A stretch of 64,000 bases of DNA from Bryopsis sp. KO-2023 (Eukaryota; Chlorophyta; Ulvophyceae; Bryopsidales; Bryopsidaceae), in the NCBI GenBank assembly GCA_030272585.1, contig BSYQ01000010.1, positions 3,534,001-3,598,000 of the forward strand, in the 5' to 3' direction. The position numbers and the translations under genes were made by a program. Below the pieces are notes generated by a model. That model had not been told where the DNA came from. It worked only from the letters and a program-made list of their open reading frames with translations, and ran no database searches. Below are positions 13,001 through 24,079 of this stretch, in pieces (within the stretch, counting starts at the first letter, position 1; each line of letters opens with the position of its first letter).

Positions 13001-13100
13001 TTGAACAGGGATGGATCTGTATGATGAGGACTACACTCGATCGTTTTGGGAAGACATAATTCGTATCAGCAATGTCGATTTCCCTGAGGGGAAGTGCTAA
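10088..13100 (+). CDS. AlgH/UPF0301 (DUF179) family protein
   Basis: Six exons are in phase: ~10670-10843, 11178-11267, 11486-11577, 11911-12001, 12340-12435 and 13009-13100 (TAA). The order of motifs follows the family: EDWRAFRAHLVAEE lead-in, GCLLVARRFDMGAFNHSVVL then LLEHG, GTRGLILNHPLPVG, the hallmark YVGGPVEMRTV, GVYYGGNTAEL, and WAPHQLSAELHDAPAW with VIFGK near the end. The C-terminus is MDLYDEDYTRSFWEDIIR. The biochemical role of the family is not established. The 5' end is uncertain: an ATG at 10088 opens a Ser/Arg-rich, acid-poor frame (MRFACPQAPIIGGG...) that would suit an organelle transit peptide, but its join to the ~10670 exon was not proved. A rearranged copy lies at 24.1-27.5 kb. 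Confidence 0.82.
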
Positions 13101-14142
13101 GAACGATGTAGTTTTGCAATATTTTTTCCCTCCGATTTTCAAGCAGAAAAGGAGTGAGACTGAGGAGAAAATAACAGATGATTCGGAACGAAATTTTGGA
13201 TTTTTGTGTGTGTGGTTTTTGTTGCTTTTTTTTAATTGGAAAATGTGCAAAAGACGTGTAGTTTTATTGTTGGGAAAAGATCGATGCTGGTTTTTCTTTT
13301 TTCTTTTCCTTTTTTGTTTGGAGGGATGTACTGGGGTGCTATGGATGAGACGATATATGATGAGGTTTTTGTTTTGTTGTGGTGTATGTTTTTGAAAGGG
13401 GGGTTGGTCCTATTTGGTTGTAAGCTTCACATTCTGAACAAAAAAGGCATGATGGACCTTTGTGGTTTCTAATGATCTGGCAATAGGATGAAAAAATTCA
13501 CTGAGAAAATGCGACACACTTGGAGGAACCTGGAATGAACTGGGTTGTCAGAAAATGCTTGCAGAGGGCAGAATATTGGGAAAATAACAATCAATAATGC
13601 CACCAGATTGGGGGGAAAACTGTATAACCTGCTTTCAGTTATTCTCCTAGGTTCTCAATCTGCTGGACAGGAAACAGAGCATTTTTTAGTAATTCTTTGA
13701 AAAAAATGCAGTGTTTGGTCCTGGTCCACAGGCTTTCACCATGTCTGACAACCAACACTTCCAGTCTGACCAAAAGCAAGCTGAAAGAGGCACAAGGGAT
13801 TCGAACCCTTGGGGAGTACCATCATAACCCTGCCTCTTTTTTTTTGTTTAGGAGAAAAATTGCAAAAAAAAACTCCTCTTGAGACCCATGCTCCTAACCC
13901 CGTTTACTCGACTCTTGCAAATTTTTCAAAAAGAAAAAATGCTTCTATTCTTTAGCCACCTGAGTTAATAAATGCTTTTTTTTTTTTTTTTTGCCACTCT
14001 TGCTGAGTGATTTTTTTTTTTCCCAATTCTGTTTTTTTCACTCATGTCGAGTGTATTCTTTTTTTTTTTTTTCCCTTTTTTTCCCCACTATTCATCAATA
14101 TTTTTTTTCCCTATGCTACACCTTTTTTTTTTTGTTGGCCAA
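10872..14142 (+). repeat. Source unit of the permuted inverted duplication
   Basis: This block, covering most of the AlgH gene plus 1 kb of 3' flank with T-rich tracts (13.98-14.14 kb), recurs in reverse complement at about 24.08-27.475 kb. Exon identity is high; exon 12340-12435 shows no differences in the stretch compared. The copy is in two pieces with swapped order: 11.645-14.14 kb matches 27.475-24.94 kb, and 10.87-11.63 kb matches 24.87-24.08 kb. Confidence 0.88.
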
Positions 14143-14640
14143 AGTGATTTTTGCTGAGTGATTTTTTTTTCCCTTCAATTTTTTCCCATTTCTGATTTTT
14201 TTTTCACTCATGTAGATGGTTTTCTCCCATTTGTTCCCCTATATTCATAAGTATTTTTTCTTCTTTTTTTTTTCAAATTTTGACACCCTTTCTTTCATTA
14301 ATGCTGATTTTTTTCCCCTTTTTTTATGGCACTTGATGGAAGCTTCATTTTTCCCCCTTTTTTTTTTTTTTCCTCAAGGGGGGATCCTTTCAAACCCTAC
14401 AGATGCCTTGCTGTGGGCAACTGTCCTCCAGTAGAACTATTCATCACACAAAATCATTTCTTCTCAAGTTCGAGAAAAAACATAAAAAAGAAGAAACTGT
14501 GGAAATTTTCAGAATCAAACTGAATAGGAGAGACCTTCAACATGAAAACAGAAAAAAAAAGTATAATTAATTTTTGCAGTAAGGTTTATCAAAACAGATT
14601 CGTAAAGATCTCTCGCCGACATTTAAGAGCTAAAAAAATT
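14143..14640. other. Pyrimidine-rich spacer
   Basis: Repeated T/C-rich runs continue from the AlgH 3' flank, including a partly repeated GTGATTTTTGCTGAGTG motif. No gene is seen. Confidence 0.4.
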
Positions 14641-14670
14641 TTCGAGTGTTGAAACATTTCCCAAACTTAC

Positions 14671-15404
14671 CACGTGAAAGTTTTTGTGGTCAAGCGATCC
14701 ACCTCGCTCGTAAGCTCTCTGATCTTCTTGTTTTTTCTGGAAATGTTTTCTTCCCTCGCTCTTTCTGTATCGCGCCATCTTCTTCTCTCGTGAGTGAGAC
14801 GTGCTTCCGACACCCTTGCCTTGATACGCTCCCTTTCCATCTTGTCCAGCTCGTCACTCATCGTGTCCACCGCGAGTTGAAGAGCTCGAGCGTGCTTCTT
14901 GGACTCCTTCTTTTCACGGATGAAAGCGCGATCCATTTCTTCATAACGCTCCAGATAGAACATGGCTCTTTTGATCAGTTTCTCTTTCTCTTCCGAAAAG
15001 CGAACTCTTTGTCGTTCGAAGGCCGCTCGTTCTTCCATCCACGCCTTCCTTTCTTCAGCCATCTCCTCTCGCTCAACGTTCCACGCCCTTCTTTCTTCAT
15101 CCATATCCGCTCTTGCTGTTTTGAGCTCCTCGGAAACCTTCTCGGCTGCTTGCTTCTCTTGCTCCACCTTTTCCTTCAAATACATTAGCTCCTTGCGCCT
15201 AGCTGCGTGACCCTCAATAGCCTGATCCTCGTTTTTCACGACGAAGTCTGCCAGAAAATCCGTAACTCTTAGCAAAGGATGTCTCGCTCTCTGCAATGCA
15301 TTCTTCCAGCCTCCGCGTAAAACGGTGTAAAACGTCTGGACTGTCCACGCGATAGTAGATCCATACAGAACAATTCGAGTTCGCGTCGCATAGCTACGCG
15401 ACAC
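14671..15404 (-). CDS. Coiled-coil protein exon (unrecognised)
   Basis: A long minus-strand open exon (~245 codons) with the donor GTAAGT right after ...KTFTW at about 14671. The first ~45 residues include a moderately hydrophobic stretch (IVLYGSTIAWTVQTFYTVL). The remainder is a highly charged Glu/Arg/Lys-rich helix with heptad spacing (for example EEMAEERKAWMEERAAFERQ) over ~180 residues, so a long coiled coil is expected. There is no ATG at the apparent 5' end (GTG at 15404), so it is probably an internal exon. Exons further upstream on the same strand may belong to it. No family recognised. Confidence 0.55.
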
Positions 15405-15767
15405 GACTTCGAACCAGACGTACTCTTTTCTGAAACTGTCGCGCTATCGAATAAAGTCGAAAAAGTGGTTCGCCTGTGGCGTTCATTTTCTGTCCACGGT
15501 TGAACTTCTGCGCGCGACACTCAGTTTCCATTCGCGATAACAGAAACGCGATAACCTTTCCAAAATTTTCGTGCGTTTTGCATGAATCGACCGATCAGAG
15601 AATTCACCCAGCATGCAGTCACATGAAACGATTCCTTCCACATAGGATTCAAGGAGAAAATATCTTCAGGAGTGAAATGTCTGAAACAGGCAATTAATCT
15701 TAACCAGAAAGTAGTTCCAGAAAGTTGACCATAAGCCATTCTTGACTTGGGGAAAACACTCACCATC

Positions 15768-16171
15768 AAAAGCTTCCAGCAAGCTCAAACGGTCTGACTT
15801 TCCGCCAGATCGAGGACCACGCTGCTCGTTGACAATCTGCAATGCAATTTTGGGGGGGCAGAGTTAATAATCTTCACACATTCTTATTCACTTCACTTTT
15901 TTTTTTGTGCCAGGTTTCTGTTGCACCAAAAAAAAACAAGGAGACTGCCAACTATTTTCAGGTTGAAAGGATGACTGAAAAAAATGATTGCAAGTAGACT
16001 TTTTTGCTTGTAGTAAACAAATTTCAATACCTTCTCTCTCTCTGATTCCAAGGTTTCGATTAAAACCTTTGCATGCTCCTCTGCAAACCTCAGGCCCTCG
16101 ACTGGAGTCGAGACGCCAGCTCGCTCCTCCCAGGACCGAGCCAGTTTGACAGTCTGTCCATAAAATTCCAC
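15768..16171 (-). CDS. Two exons of an unrecognised minus-strand gene
   Basis: One exon begins after an acceptor near 16161 (TGGACAG) and encodes a helical segment (LRFAEEHAKVLIETLESERE) ending at a GTATTG donor near 16031. The next, about 15840-15768, encodes IVNEQRGPRSGGKSDRLSLL and ends at a GTGAGT donor. They read in phase. They may belong with the coiled-coil exon downstream and the exon upstream at 16564-16860, but this is not established. Confidence 0.4.
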
Positions 16172-16563
16172 ACAGGGTCAAAAACAGTTTCCAGAGGAAG
16201 CAGATCACAACAGCTTACAGCCTTTTGCAAATTCTCAATTGAGAGGAGCCCTTGGCCAAGGTGTCATTCCATTCTTGTGATGGCTCAGCAAACTTATTAA
16301 AACCATATGGAGGCAGAATTGCTCAGTGCAGTCTGAAAGGAGCTTCTCCTTTTATCATAAGGAAAAGGCCCCTGTTCGACTCAGACAGCCTCAGAACAGA
16401 AAAAACCAAGGCCAGGAGTCAACTAAGAAGAAAAAAGACATCCCAAGATGGGCCAGCACTTCCGATGGTTGTTCGAAACGCAAACTTCTTGTCGAAAGAG
16501 TTAACTGTTTCGCAGATCAAGAGTTTGTTCCTCAAAGCAAAAGGTTTCGATAAGAGACGAGCT

Positions 16564-16860
16564 TCACAGATCGACATCTGGCCACTCGTTCGTTTCACAA
16601 AATAAAACATCTGCGTCCTCCGGAGGATCCACGAACTCCAAACCCACCTTCAGGTCTCGACGGACTTTTGGGAGCGCCGCGTATAGGTCCAGACGACGCC
16701 ACAGTTCCTGAGTGGTTTTCATCATGTCTTCGATACCTTCACAGTCGAACCATCTTTCCTTCCCATCCTCGACATCACCACACGTGGGTGGAGCCCAAAC
16801 ATCGAATAGCTCCAGGATCCGGTCTCGAGCCCTCGAAGAGGTCCTTTGGTCGACAAACAT
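16564..16860 (-). CDS. Possible first exon, unrecognised acidic protein
   Basis: An ATG-initiated 98-codon open frame on the minus strand (MFVDQRTSSRARDRILELFD...) is rich in Trp, Asp and Glu and has the look of real coding sequence. It may be the first exon of the gene whose exons continue at 16.2-14.7 kb. A plausible donor (GTGAAA) lies inside its last 40 nt. No domain recognised. Confidence 0.4.
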   Translation of the reverse strand: MFVDQRTSSRARDRILELFDVWAPPTCGDVEDGKERWFDCEGIEDMMKTTQELWRRLDLYAALPKVRRDLKVGLEFVDPPEDADVLFCETNEWPDVDL

Positions 16861-16949
16861 TTTTCAAAAACTCTTCAAGCGCGGAAAAAGATACTCTGTG
16901 CACTAGAAAGCTTAACTGCAAGAGTGCTCGTGTGAAAAGTTCGGCGCCC

Positions 16950-17742
16950 TAACCTCGCCGCCCAGCTTCAATCACGTCTGACATACGTACGTGCGGACAT
17001 GTCTGACAGACAACGTTAATTCTCCAAATTTTTTCAAGATTTCTGTTCAATGGAAAACCCCGTGACCGATTTCTTCGCAGGTTCCTTGTCAGAGGGAGCT
17101 TGTCTCCTGTTTCGAAACAACTATCTTGATCAAGATAGATGGTCATGACCATCTTCACAAACGTTTACCCCCTTTCCATACTTTCTTTGTAGTAACCTCG
17201 GAGAATGAAAGCAAAAATGCCGCCGGATTTCGCCAATTCTCAGGGCTCATTCCAACCTTACTGGAGTTTGATGTGGATGCAGTGGTTCGTGGGGAAAAAA
17301 TAACAGAAGACACAAACAGCCGTTTGAAACCAGTCTGGGGGTGGCTTATTGGTGGCTGATCAAGTATTGTTCTGGGTTCGATGAACATGTACAGTTGTTG
17401 TCAAGTCTTTGGTGAAAACTTCCTTAATGGTTTCCCCAAGAAAGAGAATTATTCAGCCAGAATACAAATGTGGGTATGGCGATGTTGTTATCATGCCCAA
17501 AAATTTCTATTCCAAGGCAAAACTGTCCCTTGTCCATTTTGTCTCCTCTTCTTCCGAAGATGAACAATCTAGATCTTTTTTGACAAGCAAAGTAGTTTAA
17601 AACACAGGCTATCTCAAAATATACACATCTCAACCCAGATCAACACCACCACCACCACAGGATATATGCACCGCTTTCAGAGCCAATGCACCCTTCCCCA
17701 AAAGTACACCCCCAAATATAAAACAGAAAGAAAACACCTAAA
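16950..17742. other. Spacer with two exon-like plus-strand segments
   Basis: Plus-strand open segments at 17126-17359 (ends KPVWGWLIGG then stop) and 17409-17600 look protein-like but match no family I know. The stretch 17472-17542, encoding YGDVVIMPKNFYSKAKL, recurs at about 87% identity in reverse complement at 24875-24937, inside the rearranged AlgH duplication. Confidence 0.4.
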
Positions 17743-20700
17743 CTATTCTCCACGAGGTGAAGTCGACGATTTGAGAGCTTCCATCAGAATGGAGGAGTTG
17801 ACCACTCCCGAGCCCCCCAGTATGACACGGACGTTTGGATTGCTGTCATTGAACTCTGCAACTGCTTTAGCCTCTTCGTAAGTGGTTCCTCCAACCATGA
17901 AAACGATGATATCTTTTGGAGGGCTCTTCTTGAACTGTGATTGCCAGTGGGCAAGCTCCTCCTGGAAATACAATAAATTCATTACAGCTCACCAATGGAA
18001 AGACGACCCCCCCCCCCCCCCCTCTTCAAACGCATGGCTGACGATCAAAAGGCTGGAAGTGCAATACAATTGAAGAAAAGCAATGCTCCTCTCCAAACTC
18101 TCTATGACTGTTTTCTGAAAGAAGGGGGAACAAGAAAACACCAGAGTGATTATTAAGGCTCTCTAATTCCCAGTCTTACCCTGACTTCACTGGCATAAGG
18201 GTACGACTCCGTGGATAAATCATTGCTGATGAGCAGTCGAAGCGTCTCGTTCAACAATGGTGTGTGTTGGGTGTAGACATTTTCCACCCCTTGAATCGCT
18301 TTCACCATTTTCTTCGCTCGGGAAAACACATTGCGATTTCCATACAGGTCTCCTCGCCGTCTTTCGACACAAAACAAAATCAGAAAAGAGTGCGCGCGCC
18401 CCCCCCCCCCCCCCCCCCAGCGCCTAATTTCAAACACTCCAGTGAAACCACCCGCAAACACTGTACAGAATTTTCAACATACTTGATGTACATTCGTTTT
18501 ACAACATGCACATACAACTCTATTTTTATTTTATAACTTTACTTTGAAAAATCACAGGATTTGCTCATTTCACCTGCTTTTCCCAGCATAGCTGATGAGC
18601 AAGTCCACCACTTCGATCCATCTGTCGTCGACACCCTCCAAGCTGAGTCTATAAGTCAACTGTTTGACCCTTTCCCTGTCGGATTCGAATCTCAGTGCAT
18701 ACAGCATCACCACACGGAGTTTATCCATCGGGGTGGCTCCTGGATTCTGAAGCAGTTTGATCACCGCATCTTGGGTACCCGATGCAGAGGCATTTGCGGA
18801 GAAAGCCAAGTCTTGCTCAACCTTCAGAATTTTTCAAAAGATTTTTTTTTTCTTTTTTTTTTGTCAAATCAGTCAGAAAGAAAAATTAAACATATTTACG
18901 AGTGGTTTATCCGAGGAGGACCAGTGGGAGGGGGTGGACAGTTCAGAATACTTGAGTAAAAGGAGTATTGGGGCGCAAACAAGAACAGCATTCACTTTTT
19001 TAGCTTTTCACAATGAAAGTAGGCTGATTTGATTGAATCTTTCGCCCTAAAACACACTGAAGCACCGAAAATTTGAATCAAGAAAAAGAATCTCCAAGGG
19101 GGTGTCCTGATTTTGACTAGTCAAATTCATTCTCAATACAAAATTGGAGCTTGACAAGGATATTATAGATATTTCACGAGTTCTGAAATCCCCCCCCCCC
19201 AAAAAAAAAAAAAAAAAAAAAAAAACTGAACCCAAACCGAACGATAAAAAGAATGCAAGTGGAGTATAATTCAGGACTGATAATAATCAACCCCACGCTC
19301 AATACCACCCAGTCAATTCAAAACAAACAAAATGAAGAGACGCACTCACCTCGGAATACTCCATCAAGCTCCTGCTCTGCACCATGTCAGACACCACGCT
19401 CACTATGTTGACGTGCTTGGTCACGTTCCTCTGTTTTTGACTGTAATCCGAGTATTGCATCACGAACTTCCGCATGTCCTCAATGGTTTGAATCTGCTTG
19501 TTGCCTTCGGCCTCTCCCTTGAAAGTCTCGACCATTTCTTTCACAGCCAAAGCCAGATCTCCATAATTGGAATACATGTGCTGCCGGAAAAAATCGTCGT
19601 GGAGGGCGCTGAAAACGACTTCCCTGAATTCTTTCGGAATCTGCTCCGAAAAAAACACACACAGTGACGTCAGGCTGTATTGACAAAGACTATCAGGAGG
19701 ATTATCTAAGTAGATTTATCGATGGCTTTTCATTTTTTCTGTTATTTTTTTGCATCTTTTTCTCTCCTACTTTCTTTTTCATCTTCTCTTTTCTTTCATA
19801 CTGTTTTTTTTTTTAATTATTATTTTTTCTTTTGTTTTCATTTCACAATATTAATGCGCAGCATCCATGAAGTTGAGATCAATGACAATTTTTCAATGCG
19901 GAATTTTCTGCCCCTACATTCTTTTGTTTGTCCAGCTTGACTTTGTTATCTTCAACTCCAACGAGCTCATGCACCATGGCCTGGTAGGTCCACTGCGTGA
20001 GCAATGGGGTGACCGGGTCATCTCGGCGATCCAAAATCAGCAACAAAGGAGGGGTTTCGCCTCCCCGAACGCCGAAGTCAAAGTGTGACCTCTCCTGCAT
20101 CAGTTGAGTTTATTTTAAAAAAATTCAAAAAGTTATTTTAAACGGCCAACTCTTTCCTTAGGAAACTTCTGCTGTCCCTCGTTCCATCGAAATCGTAGTT
20201 GATTTTCATTTTGAGAGTTTAAAATGCTCAGGCCATGTCCCTCACAGCCATAGATTCTCCCCTTCTTTTCTGCTGTTGAATTAAATTAAAAGCTAATTAA
20301 ATTTCAGATCATGATGAAACAATCCTGTCAGTGGGTTTGTGTTGGGCATGTCCGGCCCATCCATTCCACGTTTTCCCCCCTATGTGGATGGTGTGGAAAA
20401 ATATCAAGTAACAATAATTATAAAAAAAAATCTCCAGGACACTCACATAGCTATAGGCAAGATTGTATAGATTGATGGCCAGGCGTGTGGTGAGCTCCAC
20501 TCCGCTTTGGTAGCGAATCACAGGACGGCGTCTCAAAGAAAGAAAAACTGCTGATACTCCTTGTGTCAATCGATCCATGACATCCAATCTAAAAAATAGA
20601 ACAAACGGGAAAAAATCTTCACAAACTCCCAGGTTCATTTAGATCGGGGTGGTTTTCCCAACCAAGAAAAAAAAAAAGATTCCCAACGCTTCTGTTGATA

Positions 20701-22511
20701 TTGTGAGTTAATATCTTCACCAACATAGAGGATCATGAGAAAACAAAAAAATGCTGCACAGAAATTGAGGCATGGTTTGATTTCTATCTATCCATTTGAG
20801 GAGAACTAATTCCGTACAATGAAAAGATCGAAAAGGAAATTCGTAGAGAGAAAAAAAGAAAAAAAGAAACTCACACATTGGCTGGGGGTCGATGTCCGCC
20901 CAAAAGCGAAAGCTTTGCACTCATGAGGATATCATATTTCTTGACCGGAATGACGAAATGGTGTGGATCCACAACGATGTAGTCCGCATAGAACTCCTAA
21001 CTAGGAACAAGGGCAAAAATAAAGCAAAAAAGGAGAAACTGGACAATTTGGCCATATAGAAAATCAGTTCACAGTCCTGTTCCACCATAAAATGCCTGAA
21101 GAAAAATCACCAGTGCGACTTTCATCTTTTTTTTCTTACATATATATATATTTTTGTAGCAATGATCAATCTTGGGTGAAATTTTATCAGCCCATGATTC
21201 GATTTCCGATCAGGAGGTTCAATATTTTTCTGTTTTGTTTTCCTTTTTTTTTCGATATTTTACATTCAGGTTGAAGGTTTCCAGCAGATCGTTACTGTGC
21301 AAAAAAAAAAGGTTTTTTTAATCACTGATCAGTATAATTTATTCATTTTTACCTGGACTTGTTCAATGACTTCCTTCAAGGCATCCTGTTCTGCCAGGTC
21401 ATTCAGCAGAGTCTCTTGCACAATGTTCGTAAAGACTGAACAACACAATTTATCGCTCATTTTTCCACCCGCTTTTTCATTTCTCAGTTGCTGGCTCCAT
21501 CCTACCATTAGGGGTGAAAAGCAGCCCAGTCGGATACAGTTCAAAATTTCAATTCGCTGATTCTCTTTTTTTTCGTTTTCTTTTGTCTGACCGAAACGAG
21601 ACCACCACAGAAATCCGTCCTCCAAAAAACTTTTCCATAAGGAAGTGTCATAAATCAGAACAGAACAGTTTGCTCAAATTGATTATATCTATGCAATTTG
21701 AATAAAAGGTTCCAAAACGATGTGTGAATTATTTCCTGTCAATGTTGCATTGCTGGTATAACATTCCTTATGAACAGACTTTGGTTGGAATAAAATTAAA
21801 ATAAAATTGATCGAACCATGGCGACGCCAGTCAGTTCAAAGCAAAACGGGCAAAGGAATCTCTAAATAATTACTGGTATTTTTCTTTATATTTTTTTGAT
21901 GCAACTCTTACACAGATGGTAGGATTGAAATCTTGGCTTCCTCAATTCCCTCTTCATGTTCGTCACATTTTCTCTTGTTGGCCGCAAAAAACAAACAGCC
22001 TAGTGACATAGAAATATTCTCAAAAAAAGGAACACCCAGAAGGTTTGCAGGGAGCAAAAAAAAGTGAATTTATTTGTTTTTCATTCTCCTTCACTCTATT
22101 TTTCAACCACCCACCCCAAAATTCCAATACATATATATACAGATATATATATATCGAGATTATATCTATGTTATGAAAAACCCAACAAGAGTTGGGGAAC
22201 TGAACTAGCCAACCCTACACGAAAGCTGATCGAGCTGAATTCATTTCGATCTGGTGCAAATCACACTGGATATCAATCAGAGTCCTGAGCAATGAGTCTA
22301 TAACGACGCATACCTTCAGCTCCTTGTGCTCCCGCGATTCGGTGCTGTCGATCCGCTCAGTGCAGAAAACGTTTCTCGTTCCAAGCTCGGTTTGCGTGTA
22401 TACAGTACTTAACGTTCGCACCGTTTCTCTGTCCACCAACAGTGCCTTGTAACCAGGCACCTGATCTAACATCTTTTCGACGTAAGCGCGAACGATTTTC
22501 AGCAGATCCAT
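17743..22511 (-). CDS. VPS45: Vacuolar protein sorting protein 45 (Sec1/Munc18 family)
   Basis: SM protein that binds syntaxin-type SNAREs and promotes fusion at the trans-Golgi/endosome. Ten exons join exactly in phase: 22511-22314, 21999-21912, 21435-21353, 20996-20875, 20588-20447, 20094-19918, 19640-19350, 18821-18574, 18360-18180 and 17961-17743, giving 1749 nt or 582 aa, the usual family length. Diagnostic segments are MDLLKIVRAYVEKML at the start, AVCFLRPTRENV, TPPLLLILDRRDDPVTPLL, QWTYQAMVHEL, VENVYTQHTPLL and DIIVFMVGGTTYEEA. The start at 22511 is chosen because it matches the family N-terminus; in-frame ATGs at 22568 and 22598 would add 19-29 residues. It is divergent from the SDR gene at 23009 with about 500 bp between the starts. 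The gene appears intact. Confidence 0.96.
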
Positions 22512-23008
22512 TTTGGCGAGCGCCTCTTGGCGCTCCCAAGTGCTTCCATTCTTTTTGGCCAAGCTCATTCTCGCGGTGCTGCAAAAAACGAACCACAATA
22601 CAGTGATCGGGGACCGTTCCGGTTTTCACGCTCTGTTGAAAGTTTTGTTTGGGAAGGTGGAGAGAAAGCACTTTTGTACGGCGAAAATTTGCTGCAGGAG
22701 CATATCTATAAATAGACTCGTCGTCTGTTTCTGGCAAATTTCCCTGGTTCGAAGCAAACCGAACTATTGTTGCAAACGCGCGCCATTGTTCCAGTAGCAG
22801 CCACAGTAGTTGTGTTTCGGAGAGCAGTTTGGTGAACTACGGAGGCCATATTTCCCACACAGCGTGAATATTGGTTGTCGTTTGGCATATCTGACGTGTT
22901 TCGGGTTAGGACTGACGCTCCAACCTACTGGGACTGCCGTCGACTTTCGACAAGCGTTGTCTCTTCTGGAGCTGAGAGTAAGCAGAGAAACTTGCTCAGT
23001 TTCAAAAA
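22512..23008. promoter_or_regulatory. Divergent intergenic region, VPS45 / SDR gene
   Basis: About 500 bp separates the two opposed start codons, so it must hold both 5' UTRs and both promoters, possibly as one bidirectional promoter. No clear TATA box was identified. Confidence 0.4.
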
Positions 23009-23946
23009 ATGGCTCTACGCGGGAAGGTCGCTTTGGTCACGGGATCCACGCAAGGTATCGGATATGGAATGCTCAACGCTCTAGCGGCGGCAGGCGCCGA
23101 CGTGGTCATGCACGGGCTGGGGAACGAGAAAACGATCGCCAACAGGGTCTCGGAACTTCGGGACAAGCACAGCGTTCTCGTGGAGAGAAGCGACGCTGAG
23201 TTGCTTTCCCCCGCCAAGATTCGAGACATGATCAAGGGGGTGCAGCACGATTTCGGGCACCTGGATATTCTCGTGAACAACGCTGGCATTCAGCACGTAT
23301 CGCCGATCGTGGATCTGCCCGACGAGAAATGGGACGCCATTATCGCGGTGATTCTGTCGGCGTCGTTTCACACGATCAAGGCAGCGGCGCCCCTGATGGT
23401 GGACAACGGGTGGGGAAGGATCGTCAACACTGGCTCCATGCATGCGTTGGTGGCTTCGCCATACAAATCTGCATACAACGCCGCTAAACACGGGATTGCT
23501 GGCTTGACGAAAACGGTGGGGCTGGAGTTGGCACAGACGGGGGTGACCTGCAATTCCATCTGCCCAGGGTAAGCTTTCGAACTCTTCAGATCAAGAAATG
23601 CACCCTTAAATCATTGGCAAAAAAATATATGATTTCTGTCTGTGTACCCAAGAGAAATGGATACTAAGCTGTCAATTAGTTGATAAACCATATGACTGAC
23701 ACAGGCACTCTCTTTCACAGGTATGCTTTGACTGATCTGGTTAAGAATCAAATTGCCGATTCTGCGAAAGCAAACGATATACCAAAAGAGAGGGTGATCA
23801 ACGAAGTCATGCTCAGAGACCAACCGACCAAAGAATTTGTCAAAATCGAGGATATTGGAGCCCTTCTTGTTCATTTGTGTGGCCCCCACTCAGGCTGTAT
23901 CACCGGGGCTTGTCTTTCGATCGATGGTGGCTGGACTGCCAGATAA
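23009..23946 (+). CDS. 3-hydroxybutyrate dehydrogenase-like short-chain dehydrogenase
   Basis: NAD(P)-dependent SDR, best fitting bacterial-type D-3-hydroxybutyrate dehydrogenase (interconverts 3-hydroxybutyrate and acetoacetate). Two exons, 23009-23568 and 23721-23946, are joined by a GTAAGC...CACAG intron in phase and give 261 aa. Seen: the cofactor motif VTGSTQGIGYG near residue 11, NNAG near residue 90, the catalytic Ser in the NTGSMHALVAS segment, YNAAKHG with the Tyr-x3-Lys pair, ICPGYALTDL after it across the splice, and a GACLSIDGGWTAR C-terminus. No transit peptide is visible. It is a neighbour of VPS45 with no obvious functional link. The substrate could be another hydroxyacid. Confidence 0.9.
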
Positions 23947-24079
23947 CCGGTAGAGTATCTCTACACTGGGATCTCTTTTTCTTTTTCTTTTATGCCTGGA
24001 GAGCTGGTTTAGTTGGTTTTGTCTGTGAATCTGTCCAATGTGGCAGGATGACAGGTTTACAACTTATCATAAGTATTAG